A DNA stretch of 29,131 bases from Collinsella sp. (GTDB lineage: Bacteria > Actinomycetota > Coriobacteriia > Coriobacteriales > Coriobacteriaceae): NCBI GenBank assembly GCA_019414515.1, contig DXLX01000022.1, positions 1-29,131 on the forward strand, in the 5' to 3' direction. Under the pieces are notes generated by a model. It ran no database searches, was not told the origin of the DNA, and saw only the letters and a program-made list of their open reading frames with translations. Shown here piece by piece: positions 15,222 to 22,089 of the stretch. Positions within the stretch are counted from its first letter, which is position 1. Each line of letters begins with the position of its first letter. A program made the position numbers and the translations under genes.

Positions 15222-15851
15222 ATGATGGTCTACGTATGTGGGATTCTGTTCCTGAGCTGCGGCGTTGTAATGAATACACGCACGGGGCTTGGTATTGCGC
15301 CCATGAGCACGGTGCCGTACCTGATGTATCTCATCGAGGGTTTGAGCTTCGGTACGGCATCGTTTGTGGTGTATTGCGTATTCGTGGCTGCTCAGCTTCT
15401 CCTGGTGCGCTATCCGGATGTCAAGATTCTCTTGCAGATACCCGTCAGTCTGCTGTTTAGCGTTTTCATTGACGTGCTGGATATCTGGCTGTTTCCATTT
15501 ACCGCAACGGGACTCATTGATGGCCTGGTCATGCTGGTCATCGCCGTATCGTTCACAGCGCTCGGCGTGACGCTGATCGTTTCCGCGCGGCTCGTCCCCG
15601 TGGCGCCCGACGACATGGTGCAGACGCTCTCCCAGGTGTTTCACTGTGAATTTGGCAAAGCGAAGTATTTCTTTGACGGGGGCTGTGTGTGCATCGCACT
15701 GGTCTACGGGCTTGTGCGTACGGGTTCTGTGGTGGGCATCGGTATCGGCACCGTAGCCGCCGCGCTCCTGGCGGGCAGTATCTGCACGTTTTGGGGTCGT
15801 CTGCTCAACCGCAGGCTCATGGCCTTTATGGAAGAGCCTGCGAACATGTAG
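15222..15851 (+). CDS. YczE/YyaS-like integral membrane protein, probably with a disrupted start
   Basis: Hydrophobic protein of about 209 residues with roughly five membrane segments and the family pattern VMNTRTGLGIAPMSTVPY near the N-terminus. Its function is uncertain; relatives are small permease-like proteins. The ATG at 15222 has no ribosome-binding site and begins close to the first membrane helix. Upstream in the same frame, ATG 15198 has a good GAGAGGG site (15184-15190), but its third codon is TAG (15204-15206). The original product was probably eight residues longer. The gene may now depend on reinitiation at 15222 or 15225, or on amber read-through, or may be dying. The TAG lies in CGGTAGAGTC (15201-15210), an exact repeat of 15099-15108. 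A ROK kinase follows after 26 nt. Confidence 0.7.
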   Translation: MMVYVCGILFLSCGVVMNTRTGLGIAPMSTVPYLMYLIEGLSFGTASFVVYCVFVAAQLLLVRYPDVKILLQIPVSLLFSVFIDVLDIWLFPFTATGLIDGLVMLVIAVSFTALGVTLIVSARLVPVAPDDMVQTLSQVFHCEFGKAKYFFDGGCVCIALVYGLVRTGSVVGIGIGTVAAALLAGSICTFWGRLLNRRLMAFMEEPANM

Positions 15852-15877
15852 ACGCATTGAGCGAGACGGGAGCGGCC

Positions 15878-16816
15878 ATGAGGCAGCTATTTGGAATTGA
15901 TATCGGCGGAACGAACGTCAAATGGGCGGTTGTGAGTGAGAACTACGAGTTTGGTGACCGTGGTTCGGTTCCGACGACGTTCGTTTCGGCCGATCAGCTG
16001 GTCGACACGCTCGTGGCGCTCGTAGAGCCGTATCGCGAACAGGTTGTAGGCGTGGGCATCTCGGCCCCGGGTGGCATCTTCGGTTACGAGGCCGATCCAG
16101 ACGGGACGATCCATCGCGGTGGTGCGCTGCCGTACATGGACGGGTTTCCGCTTGGTCGAGTGCTGCGCGAGCGACTGGGGTTGCCTGTGACCGTTGTCAA
16201 CGATGGCAAAAGCTGTGCGTTTGGTGAGTACGCTGCTGGTGCGTTGCACGGCGTGGACGTGGGTTGCGTGGCGGTAATCGGTACGGGCATCGGCGGAGGC
16301 ATCGTGGTTGACGGCCGGGTGCTGATGGGTGCGGGCGGTTTCGCGGGCGAGTTCAGCTTCCTGTCCAACAACGTAAACGAACCGCTTGATCATTGCGATA
16401 CATTCGCGACTTCGAGCGGATGGCACGGCCTGCAGAATCTCGTGGCAGTCGAACTTGGCATATCGGATGAAGCTGAACTGGAGGCCCTCGATGGCCGACG
16501 GATCTTCGAGCTATTGGAGCACGGGGGCGCGTCCGAAGTCGCCGCCGTGCAGCGCGGATTGGATGCCTATGCTGAGCTGTTTGATCGTGTGCTTGTGAAT
16601 CTGCAGTGCGTTATCGACCCGGCGGTCTTCGCGATTGGTGGTGGCATCAGCTGCCATTCCGCGCTGTTCGAGGCGCTCGACCGTAAGATGGATGACGTCA
16701 TGGCGCACTACACTGGTTTTCTGAAAGATATGCCTCGTCCGCACGTGGTCCCGGCACAGCTGGGTAACGACGCCAATATCTACGGTGCCGTTGCAACTTG
16801 TTTGCGAGTGCTGTAA
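15878..16816 (+). CDS. ROK-family sugar kinase (no zinc motif)
   Basis: Cytoplasmic hexose or beta-glucoside kinase candidate of 312 residues. The N-terminal ATP phosphate motif GIDIGGTNVK is at 6-15. The catalytic Asp109 is in VVNDGKSCAFGEY, and the glycine loop IGTGIGGGIVVDGRVLMGAGGFAGE at 134-158 carries GxGGG. The usual ROK zinc motif (GH followed by CxCGxxGCxE) is absent; the corresponding stretch (about 160-180) reads NEPLDHCDTFATSSGW. No N-terminal helix-turn-helix is present, so it is a kinase rather than a repressor. GGGAG lies before the chosen ATG. Placed between the YczE-like gene and the second licT operon, it may phosphorylate a sugar released from a glycoside, possibly a non-PTS beta-glucoside as BglK does. 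The substrate is not readable. Confidence 0.85.
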   Translation: MRQLFGIDIGGTNVKWAVVSENYEFGDRGSVPTTFVSADQLVDTLVALVEPYREQVVGVGISAPGGIFGYEADPDGTIHRGGALPYMDGFPLGRVLRERLGLPVTVVNDGKSCAFGEYAAGALHGVDVGCVAVIGTGIGGGIVVDGRVLMGAGGFAGEFSFLSNNVNEPLDHCDTFATSSGWHGLQNLVAVELGISDEAELEALDGRRIFELLEHGGASEVAAVQRGLDAYAELFDRVLVNLQCVIDPAVFAIGGGISCHSALFEALDRKMDDVMAHYTGFLKDMPRPHVVPAQLGNDANIYGAVATCLRVL

Positions 16817-16828
16817 GTGCAGGCCATC

Positions 16829-16871
16829 GATTGGTCTGGTGGCGATTATTGCGATTGGCCCGGTGGCGATT
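16829..16871 (+). repeat. 19-bp tandem repeat downstream of the ROK kinase
   Basis: Units at 16829-16847 and 16853-16871 (GATTGG, two variable bases, then GGTGGCGATT) differ at two positions and repeat with a 24-bp period. The unit is not found elsewhere in the window. It is probably a local duplication. Confidence 0.6.
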
Positions 16872-16892
16872 TTAGTTGCTGCCGGGTCTTTT
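16859..16892 (+). terminator. Possible terminator after the ROK kinase
   Basis: CCCGGTGGC (16859-16867) pairs with GCTGCCGGG (16878-16886), with two G-T wobbles. TCTTTT follows. The structure is moderate and the T-run short. Confidence 0.45.
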
Positions 16893-16919
16893 GGCTGTTG
16901 AGCTGTTCGCACGTTCCGC

Positions 16920-16988
16920 ATTGCGGACGACGCAGCATCAATAGGTGAGGGGTCAGAAAACTAGATGCTGAACGGTCGATATTATCGG
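16920..16988 (+). repeat. 69-bp direct repeat, copy 1 (left border of the licT2 cassette)
   Basis: Matches 20604-20672 at 67 of 69 positions. It begins ATTGCGGACGACGCAGC and ends CGATATTATCGG. Inside are an inverted pair CAGCATC/GATGCTG 24 nt apart and the near-palindrome CGATATTATCG. It lies just upstream of the licT2 promoter. No open reading frame of note is inside. Confidence 0.9.
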
Positions 16989-17013
16989 ATGAACGGTAAT
17001 CTCGTCAGTTTTG

Positions 17014-17043
17014 TTGACGGGGAGGGAGCTCTCCACCTATTAT
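17014..17043 (+). promoter_or_regulatory. Promoter of the licT2 operon
   Basis: The -35 TTGACG (17014-17019) and the -10 TATTAT (17038-17043) are 18 bp apart and each matches consensus at 5/6. Transcription would begin shortly before the RAT at 17055. Confidence 0.75.
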
Positions 17044-17054
17044 TTCGACAGTTT

Positions 17055-17094
17055 CAGAGTGTTACTCAGGGCTCTTGCTCCTGAGGCAGACTGG
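17055..17094 (+). promoter_or_regulatory. RAT antiterminator element of the licT2 operon
   Basis: The conserved GTGTTACT and AGGCAGACTGG flanks are kept around an apical stem CTCAGG/CCTGAG. The 5' end (CAGAGTG) is diverged from GGATTG, and the 3' end is diverged to match, with CAG/CTG able to close the base. The 3' half is shared with the 5' arm of the terminator at 17078-17141. Specificity therefore probably differs from the licT1 RAT. Confidence 0.78.
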
Positions 17095-17141
17095 CAAGCA
17101 ATCTTAGGGGGTTGCGCTATGTATCTGCCGAGGGAGTTTTT
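17078..17141 (+). terminator. Leader terminator of the licT2 operon, exclusive with the RAT
   Basis: CTCCTGAGGCAGA (17078-17090) pairs with TCTGCCGAGGGAG (17124-17136) apart from a tandem G-A mismatch and one wobble. TTTTT follows at 17137-17141. A second GCAA/TTGC pairing lies inside the loop. The 5' arm overlaps the RAT, so only one structure can form. Confidence 0.82.
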
Positions 17142-17159
17142 CGCGTTAAGGGGCCACGA

Positions 17160-17996
17160 ATGAAGATCATCAAGAGGATCAACAACAATGCGGTGCTGTG
17201 CCTTGATGGCGACGGCAACCGTGTCGTTGCTCTCGGCAGCGGCCTCGGCCACGTGAAGCTGCACGAGGAGCTCGACCTCGACCTCGTTGATCACACTTTT
17301 TACGACATTGAGCCTCGCTACGTCGACCTGCTGCGCGATCTGCCTGCCGACCACATTGAGCTCGCGGCCCGCATCGCCGATATGGCCCGCGCGATGCTCT
17401 CCTATGAGCTGTCCCCGCATCTGGACATTGCGCTGGCAGACCACATCTCTTTCGCTATCAAGCGCTCAAAAGAAGGCATCTATCTGCAGATGCCGTTTAC
17501 GTACGATATCCAGCAGAGCTATCCCGTCGAGTACAAGATCGCCGAGTACGCAGTGCGCCTCGTCAAATCCGACCTGGGCGTGTTCCTGCCGTCGACCGAG
17601 GCGTCCGGCATCGCGATGAGTATCGTGAACAGCGCGGTTGCCCCGTCCGGTCAAGCGTCTGCCGAGCAGGCCCGCCGTCAGGAGGACATGCTCGAGCGCG
17701 TGACCGGCATCGTCGAGGCGGAGATGGACGTGCACGTGGACCGCGAGGGCTTCGGCTTTTCCCGCTTCGCTACGCACGTGCAGTATCTCATGCGCCGCGT
17801 GCTCGACGGCGATGCCATTGCATCCGAGAATTCCAGTATCTATGTACAGCTCGCTCTTGATAATCCCGAGGTCTCCGCGTGCGTCGACGTTATCGCGTCG
17901 ATGATCGAGGAGGAATACGAGACCGTGTTGACCGAGGAGGAGAAGCTCTATCTGATTCTCCACGTCAACCGTATCTGTGCGCGGTCGGACGGCTAG
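17160..17996 (+). CDS. licT: BglG/LicT-family transcriptional antiterminator (second copy)
   Basis: Antiterminator of 278 residues. The CAT domain begins MKIIKRINNNAVL, and PRD1 and PRD2 follow. Phospho-site histidines are His95 (ADHISFA), His206 (FATHVQY) and His268 (ILHVNRI). The second PRD1 histidine is replaced by Ser154 (IAMSIVNS), at the same place where the first copy has Asn. AAGGGG lies 6 nt before the ATG. An in-frame ATG at 17112 has GGGGG upstream but sits within the terminator. It presumably controls its own operon (PTS and MBL genes) through the RAT at 17055-17094. The leader RAT differs from that of licT1, so cross-talk may be limited. Confidence 0.92.
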   Translation: MKIIKRINNNAVLCLDGDGNRVVALGSGLGHVKLHEELDLDLVDHTFYDIEPRYVDLLRDLPADHIELAARIADMARAMLSYELSPHLDIALADHISFAIKRSKEGIYLQMPFTYDIQQSYPVEYKIAEYAVRLVKSDLGVFLPSTEASGIAMSIVNSAVAPSGQASAEQARRQEDMLERVTGIVEAEMDVHVDREGFGFSRFATHVQYLMRRVLDGDAIASENSSIYVQLALDNPEVSACVDVIASMIEEEYETVLTEEEKLYLILHVNRICARSDG

Positions 17997-18154
17997 GCCG
18001 GCTGCGCACCCACGCGCGGTCGGACAGATACACCGACTGCATTTTCTTTACTATCCGGGGGCGACATTGCGCGCACGTCGTCCAGGGCATAGGCATATCC
18101 GCCATTCGCGACGGGCAATGGGCCCGCACGCGAATTACCCGAAAGGAGAACATC

Positions 18155-19582
18155 GTGGCAAACAACAAGCAGATCGCCGCCGATGTACTCGAGGCCGTGG
18201 GAGGCAAGAAGAACGTCAGCTTCGTTACCCACTGCATGACCCGCCTGCGCTTCACGCTCAAGGACCGTTCCGTCGTCGATGAGGCCCAGGTCAAGAAGAT
18301 CAAGGGCGTTCTGGGCGCCCAGGAGTCGGGCGGCCAGTATCAGATTATCATCGGCCAGAACGTTCCCAAGGTCTACGACGAGCTGTGCACCATGAGTGGG
18401 CTGGCCAAGCAGGATGCCATCGATGAGAATCTCGATGGCGCAAAGGAGCAGCTCACGCCCAAGGCCATCGGCCGCAACGTCATGAACTATCTCTCCGGTT
18501 CTATGGTTCCCATGATTCCGGTTCTGCTTTCTGTCGGCTTGTTTAAGACGATTGCAGTGGTGCTTGGCCCGGGCATGATGAATGTGATGCCAGCGGAGAG
18601 CGACCTTATCGTGTTCATGAATATGCTGTACAACGCGGCGTTCTACTTCATGCCGATTTATCTGGGCTATAACGCCGCCAAGAACATCGGTCTCACACCG
18701 GTGCTCGGCGCTTTTATGGGCGGTCTGCTCATGGAGCCCTCCTTCGTGGCACTTGCAGGGGAGGGTGCCGCATTCTCTGTGTACGGCATTCCTTGTACAC
18801 CCGGCATGTACGCGCAGACGGTTCTCCCAATTCTGCTGACTGTGCCCGTTATGCATGCGATCGAGCGCGTGCTTCGTAAGGTCATGCCTGATGCGCTCAT
18901 GACCGTCTTTACGCCGTTCCTCACCATCGGAATCTCTGCGCCCATCTGCCTGTGCCTCCTTGCTCCTCTTGGTTCGTGGCTCGGTGCTGGCCTTGCTGCG
19001 TTCTTCGATATGATGGGTTCTACTGGTGGAGTTGTCTCCATTCTTGGTGGCGGCTTGCTTGCGGCGTTGTGGCTTCCCATGGTTGTGACTGGCATGCACA
19101 TTGCTCTTATTGGCATTGCTCAGGTTGCGTTCCTCGCGGCGGGCTCCGATTCGTTCATTTTCGTTGCCATTATGATCAGTCTCTGGGCCTGTTTTGGCTC
19201 TGAGGTTGCTGGATGGCTCAAGCTGCGCAAGAAAGAAGAGAAACAGGCGGCGTTCGGCTACCTGGTTGCGCAGTTGGTCGGCGGCGTGGGCGAGCCATGG
19301 CTGTACGGTATGAGTTTCCGTTATCCGAAACTCTTCGTTTGCAGCATTGTGGGCAGCTTTGTGTCCGGCGCGACTGCTCTGGCGCTTGGCGTAACCGCTT
19401 ACGTTCTGGGCCTGCCTTCCAACGTGATGGTTATTCTCACGTTCATGGGTGGCGATGCTCAGAACATAATCAACGCTTGCATCGCTGCCGCGGCTGGCTT
19501 TGTCGTGTCGTTTGTTGCGACCTGGTTCTTTGGCTTCACTGAGGACGAGCTCGAGAACGGCCCTGTTGCCGATCGTTCGTAA
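18155..19582 (+). CDS. PTS beta-glucoside-type transporter, EIIBC (second copy)
   Basis: Membrane permease and phosphotransferase of 475 residues starting with GTG. AAGGAG (18143-18148) lies 6 nt upstream, and the conserved ANNKQIAADVLEAVGG begins here. EIIB (about 1-85) carries Cys27 in VTHCMTRLRF. EIIC follows, with GMHIAL and GGVGEPWLYG (the GITEP-type loop). No EIIA domain is attached. It differs from the first EIIBC through most of EIIC, so the substrate is probably different. The 158-nt gap after licT2 contains a 12-bp direct repeat GCGCGGTCGGAC (17979-17990 and 18014-18025), the first copy of which is the end of licT2. An MBL-fold hydrolase gene follows instead of a phospho-glycosidase. 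Confidence 0.88.
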   Translation: MANNKQIAADVLEAVGGKKNVSFVTHCMTRLRFTLKDRSVVDEAQVKKIKGVLGAQESGGQYQIIIGQNVPKVYDELCTMSGLAKQDAIDENLDGAKEQLTPKAIGRNVMNYLSGSMVPMIPVLLSVGLFKTIAVVLGPGMMNVMPAESDLIVFMNMLYNAAFYFMPIYLGYNAAKNIGLTPVLGAFMGGLLMEPSFVALAGEGAAFSVYGIPCTPGMYAQTVLPILLTVPVMHAIERVLRKVMPDALMTVFTPFLTIGISAPICLCLLAPLGSWLGAGLAAFFDMMGSTGGVVSILGGGLLAALWLPMVVTGMHIALIGIAQVAFLAAGSDSFIFVAIMISLWACFGSEVAGWLKLRKKEEKQAAFGYLVAQLVGGVGEPWLYGMSFRYPKLFVCSIVGSFVSGATALALGVTAYVLGLPSNVMVILTFMGGDAQNIINACIAAAAGFVVSFVATWFFGFTEDELENGPVADRS

Positions 19583-19591
19583 TATATAGAG

Positions 19592-19614
19592 GGGCTCCGG
19601 TTTTTCCGGGGCCC
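19592..19614 (+). other. Hairpin between the PTS and MBL genes
   Basis: GGGCTCCGG (19592-19600) and CCGGGGCCC (19606-19614) pair with one wobble around a TTTTT loop. No T-run follows, so it is more likely partial termination or 3'-end protection of the PTS message than a full stop. Confidence 0.5.
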
Positions 19615-19643
19615 ACTTGATGTCATCGAAGAGGGGATTTTAA

Positions 19644-20471
19644 ATGGTGACGTTTACTACGGAAGAGATTACCGAGCGAATCATTCGCATCAAGGACGGT
19701 ACGGATGTGTGCATGTACCTCCTTGTTGGATCCGAGCGCGCGCTGTTGATCGATACGGGCTACGGTATTGGCGACCTGCGAGGATATGTTGAGTCCCTGC
19801 TTGGTGGTAAACCGTACGACGTGGTGTGCACGCACGGCCATGCCGACCATGCCGCCGGGGCTTCGTCTTTTGGCACCGTGTACATGAGCGATGCCGATCT
19901 TGAGCTGTATGCTGAGCACGGTACGCTGGAATTCCGGCGGAAGATGCTGGCCGAGCACGCTCCCGAGGTGTTTGCGCAGCTTGAGGATGCGGACTACGCG
20001 CAAGTGCGCACGGAGCCGTTCTTGAATCTGGTTGACGGGCAGCTGTTTGAGCTCGGCGACCTCACGGTCGAGATGGTGCACGTTCCTGGGCACACGCAGG
20101 GCATGTTCGTGCCCATCGACCGCGAGGAGCGCGTGGCGTTCTTCGGTGATGCGTGCGGTGTATTCACGCTGCTTATTCTGCCCGAGGCGTCCACGGTTGC
20201 CGAGTATCGCGACAGCCTGCTTCGCCTGCGTGAGCATGCGGGCGACTTTGATCGCGTGCTGCGTCAGCACGGGACGTGCGAATCGCCGAAGAGTATTCTC
20301 GACGGCAATATCGGTCTTTGCGAGGATGTTCTTTCCGGTGCTGCCGATGCGATGCCTCTTGAGTTTATGGGCATCGAAGCGCTGCTCGCACGCGCTGTCG
20401 ACCCTGCGACGCATGCACGCCTTGACGGCGGCGAGGGCAATCTGGTGTACCGCGCCAATCGAATTCGCTAG
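19644..20471 (+). CDS. MBL-fold metallo-hydrolase
   Basis: Metallo-beta-lactamase-fold hydrolase of 275 residues, cytoplasmic with no signal peptide. The metal-binding set is complete: THGHADHAAG (His64, His66, Asp68, His69), His150 in VPGHTQG, Asp169 in FFGDACG and His209 in LRQHGTC. GAGGGGA lies before the ATG. The gene follows the second EIIBC at short distance inside the same LicT-controlled cassette, so its substrate may be derived from the imported glycoside (an ester, lactone or phosphate). That is inference: the fold covers thioesterases, lactonases and phosphodiesterases, and nothing in the sequence picks one. Confidence 0.85.
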   Translation: MVTFTTEEITERIIRIKDGTDVCMYLLVGSERALLIDTGYGIGDLRGYVESLLGGKPYDVVCTHGHADHAAGASSFGTVYMSDADLELYAEHGTLEFRRKMLAEHAPEVFAQLEDADYAQVRTEPFLNLVDGQLFELGDLTVEMVHVPGHTQGMFVPIDREERVAFFGDACGVFTLLILPEASTVAEYRDSLLRLREHAGDFDRVLRQHGTCESPKSILDGNIGLCEDVLSGAADAMPLEFMGIEALLARAVDPATHARLDGGEGNLVYRANRIR

Positions 20472-20531
20472 GCGAGAGGTCTCTTGGCTCACGAGAAACA
20501 TGGCACTGCGCCTGTGTTCACAATCCCCGTT

Positions 20532-20566
20532 GCCCGCTCTGGATGCGATCCAGAGCGGGCGTTTTT
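20532..20566 (+). terminator. Strong terminator after the MBL gene
   Basis: GCCCGCTCTGGAT (20532-20544) and ATCCAGAGCGGGC (20548-20560) pair perfectly around GCG, and GTTTTT follows. This ends the licT2 operon. Confidence 0.95.
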
Positions 20567-20603
20567 GGTTGGGTGCGACTCATCTCGGCGCGCTGCTCCG
20601 TGT

Positions 20604-20672
20604 ATTGCGGACGACGCAGCATCAATAGATGAGGGGTTAGAAAACTAGATGCTGAACGGTCGATATTATCGG
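20604..20672 (+). repeat. 69-bp direct repeat, copy 2 (right border of the licT2 cassette)
   Basis: Differs from 16920-16988 at two positions (A for G and T for C) and has the same orientation. It lies between two strong terminators (20532-20566 and 20682-20720), so a short transcript ending at 20720 is also conceivable. The internal CAGCATC/GATGCTG pair is intact. Confidence 0.9.
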
Positions 20673-20681
20673 CTGCGCGGC

Positions 20682-20720
20682 GCCCCGTCCCAAAGTAGTC
20701 ATTTGGGACGGGGCTTTTTT
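20682..20720 (+). terminator. Strong rho-independent terminator upstream of luxS
   Basis: GCCCCGTCCCAAA (20682-20694) and TTTGGGACGGGGC (20702-20714) form a perfect 13-bp stem, and TTTTTT follows. The MBL gene already has its own terminator, so this second one suggests a separate short transcript between the two. Confidence 0.93.
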
Positions 20721-20796
20721 GACTGCTATCATGGGTGGGATTGTTGCGACCAGCTAAAAGAGCCCTGTTCCAAATTGACTACCGAGAGGATCTGCC

Positions 20797-21285
20797 ATGG
20801 AGCGCATCGCGAGTTTTTCCGTTGACCATCTGCTGCTTGAGCCCGGCGTGTATGTGAGCCGCGTCGACCGCGATCCGGCGACCGGCGCCGCCGTCACCAC
20901 CTTTGACCTGCGTCTGACCACGCCCAACAAGGAGCCGGTCATGAACACGGCCGAGTGCCACACCATCGAGCACCTGGGCGCGACGTTCCTTCGCAACCAT
21001 GCCGAGTGGTCGAGCCGCATCGTCTACTTTGGGCCCATGGGCTGCCGCACGGGCTTTTACCTTGTCGTGTTTGGCGAGGTGACGAGTGAGGAGATCTTGC
21101 CGCTCGTGCGCGAGTTGTTCGAGTTTGTCGCCGGGTTTGAGGGCGAAGTTCCCGGTGCCGCCCCCGAGGAGTGCGGCAACTACCTGGACCAGAACCTTCC
21201 CATGGCAAATTGGCTCGCGCGCCGCTATCTCGACCGCGATCTGGCCGATATCGACGAGGCGCACCTGCACTATCAGCAGGCGTAA
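20797..21285 (+). CDS. luxS: S-ribosylhomocysteine lyase
   Basis: Cleaves S-ribosylhomocysteine to homocysteine and the autoinducer-2 precursor DPD, in the activated methyl cycle. All expected residues are visible in 162 residues: the metal ligands His55 and His59 in CHTIEHLG and Cys126 in ECGNYLDQNL, the catalytic Cys83 in MGCRTGFY, and Glu58 next to the second histidine. GAGAGGA lies 6 nt before the ATG. It appears monocistronic, with terminators on both sides. I saw no SAH or SAM riboswitch in the 76-nt leader region. Confidence 0.97.
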   Translation: MERIASFSVDHLLLEPGVYVSRVDRDPATGAAVTTFDLRLTTPNKEPVMNTAECHTIEHLGATFLRNHAEWSSRIVYFGPMGCRTGFYLVVFGEVTSEEILPLVRELFEFVAGFEGEVPGAAPEECGNYLDQNLPMANWLARRYLDRDLADIDEAHLHYQQA

Positions 21286-21314
21286 AGGTTTCGTCGCTCA
21301 AAATGAGCTCACTG

Positions 21315-21345
21315 GGCGCCTTCGCTTATGCGGGGGTGCCTTTTT
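21315..21345 (+). terminator. Terminator of luxS
   Basis: GGCGCCTTCGC (21315-21325) and GCGGGGGTGCC (21330-21340) pair over 11 bp, with three wobbles and a TTAT loop. TTTTT follows. Confidence 0.88.
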
Positions 21346-21366
21346 GTTGAGCGGACATGGCGGACG

Positions 21367-21395
21367 TTTAAAACCGAGCGTGATTGTTCTAGAAT
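21367..21395 (+). promoter_or_regulatory. Promoter of the DUF4867 gene
   Basis: The -35 TTTAAA (21367-21372) and the -10 TAGAAT (21390-21395) are 17 bp apart. The -10 matches consensus at 5/6. The next feature downstream is an operator-like palindrome. Confidence 0.6.
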
Positions 21396-21420
21396 GTTCG
21401 TAATGTCACACAAACGAACA
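21395..21420 (+). promoter_or_regulatory. Operator-like palindrome at the DUF4867 transcription start
   Basis: TGTTCGT (21395-21401) and ACGAACA (21414-21420) are a perfect inverted pair with a 12-nt spacer. It covers the predicted start site and ends at the ribosome-binding site, a position for repression. No regulator gene lies beside it. Confidence 0.6.
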
Positions 21421-21429
21421 GGAGCGAAC

Positions 21430-22074
21430 ATGCACATCTACTCTGTTTTAGATCCCGAATTCAAATCCTATGGCCGCGTGTGGGATGACGTCCCGTCCAG
21501 CCTGACCGCCCCGCTCGTCGAGGTGCTCTCCGCAACGCCCATCCCCGAAGGCAGCAAGTACGTGGCCTCCGCGCCCGAGCTCGAACAGGTCGAGGGCGCC
21601 GACACGCTCGGCCTGCTCATGTATGGCGGCCGTCCGTTCCAGCTGGGCTGGTGCAACGGCCACAACACGAAGCTCAACTGCTTGGAGTATCACCGCGCGA
21701 GCGAGTTTAATCTGGGTGCTCGCGACTTTGTCCTGCTGCTGGCCAAGCGTGAGCAAATTATCGATGGCAAGCTCGACACCGCGCAGGTCAAGGCGTTCCG
21801 CGCGCCCGCCGGCACGCTCGTCGAGGTCTACGCCACCACGCTGCACTATACGCCGTGCATGGTCGACGAGGGTGGCTTCCAGGTGATGGTGGCGCTGCCC
21901 GCCGGCACCAACGGCCCGCGCCCCGAGACTGCGGCCGACATGCCCGCGGCCGGCGACAGCTACTGCTACTGGAAGGCCGACAAGTGGGTCCTCTGCCACG
22001 CCGATAGCCCCAAGGCTGCCGAGGGCGGCTACGTGGGTCTCGTCGGCAAGAACCTCGACATCACCGTGGATTAG
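21430..22074 (+). CDS. DUF4867 family protein
   Basis: Cytoplasmic protein of 214 residues resembling the DUF4867 family, probably cupin-like (short beta-rich segments, with His/Glu-containing motifs around WCNGHNTKLNCLEYH and TLHYTPCMVDEGGFQVMVALPAGT). Its biochemical role is not known. Related genes are often near sugar-catabolism genes, which fits this neighbourhood. AGGAG lies 5 nt before the ATG and matches the shorter 21430 start rather than the upstream open stretch. It is a single-gene unit with its own promoter and operator-like site. The DUF assignment is recalled from family appearance, not searched. Confidence 0.65.
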   Translation: MHIYSVLDPEFKSYGRVWDDVPSSLTAPLVEVLSATPIPEGSKYVASAPELEQVEGADTLGLLMYGGRPFQLGWCNGHNTKLNCLEYHRASEFNLGARDFVLLLAKREQIIDGKLDTAQVKAFRAPAGTLVEVYATTLHYTPCMVDEGGFQVMVALPAGTNGPRPETAADMPAAGDSYCYWKADKWVLCHADSPKAAEGGYVGLVGKNLDITVD

Positions 22075-22089
22075 GGTCCTTCATCTCGG

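Noticed and set aside
17112..17159. In-frame ATG for licT2 with GGGGG upstream
   Set aside because: Lies within the leader terminator; 17160 gives the standard CAT-domain start. A minor alternative start cannot be excluded.
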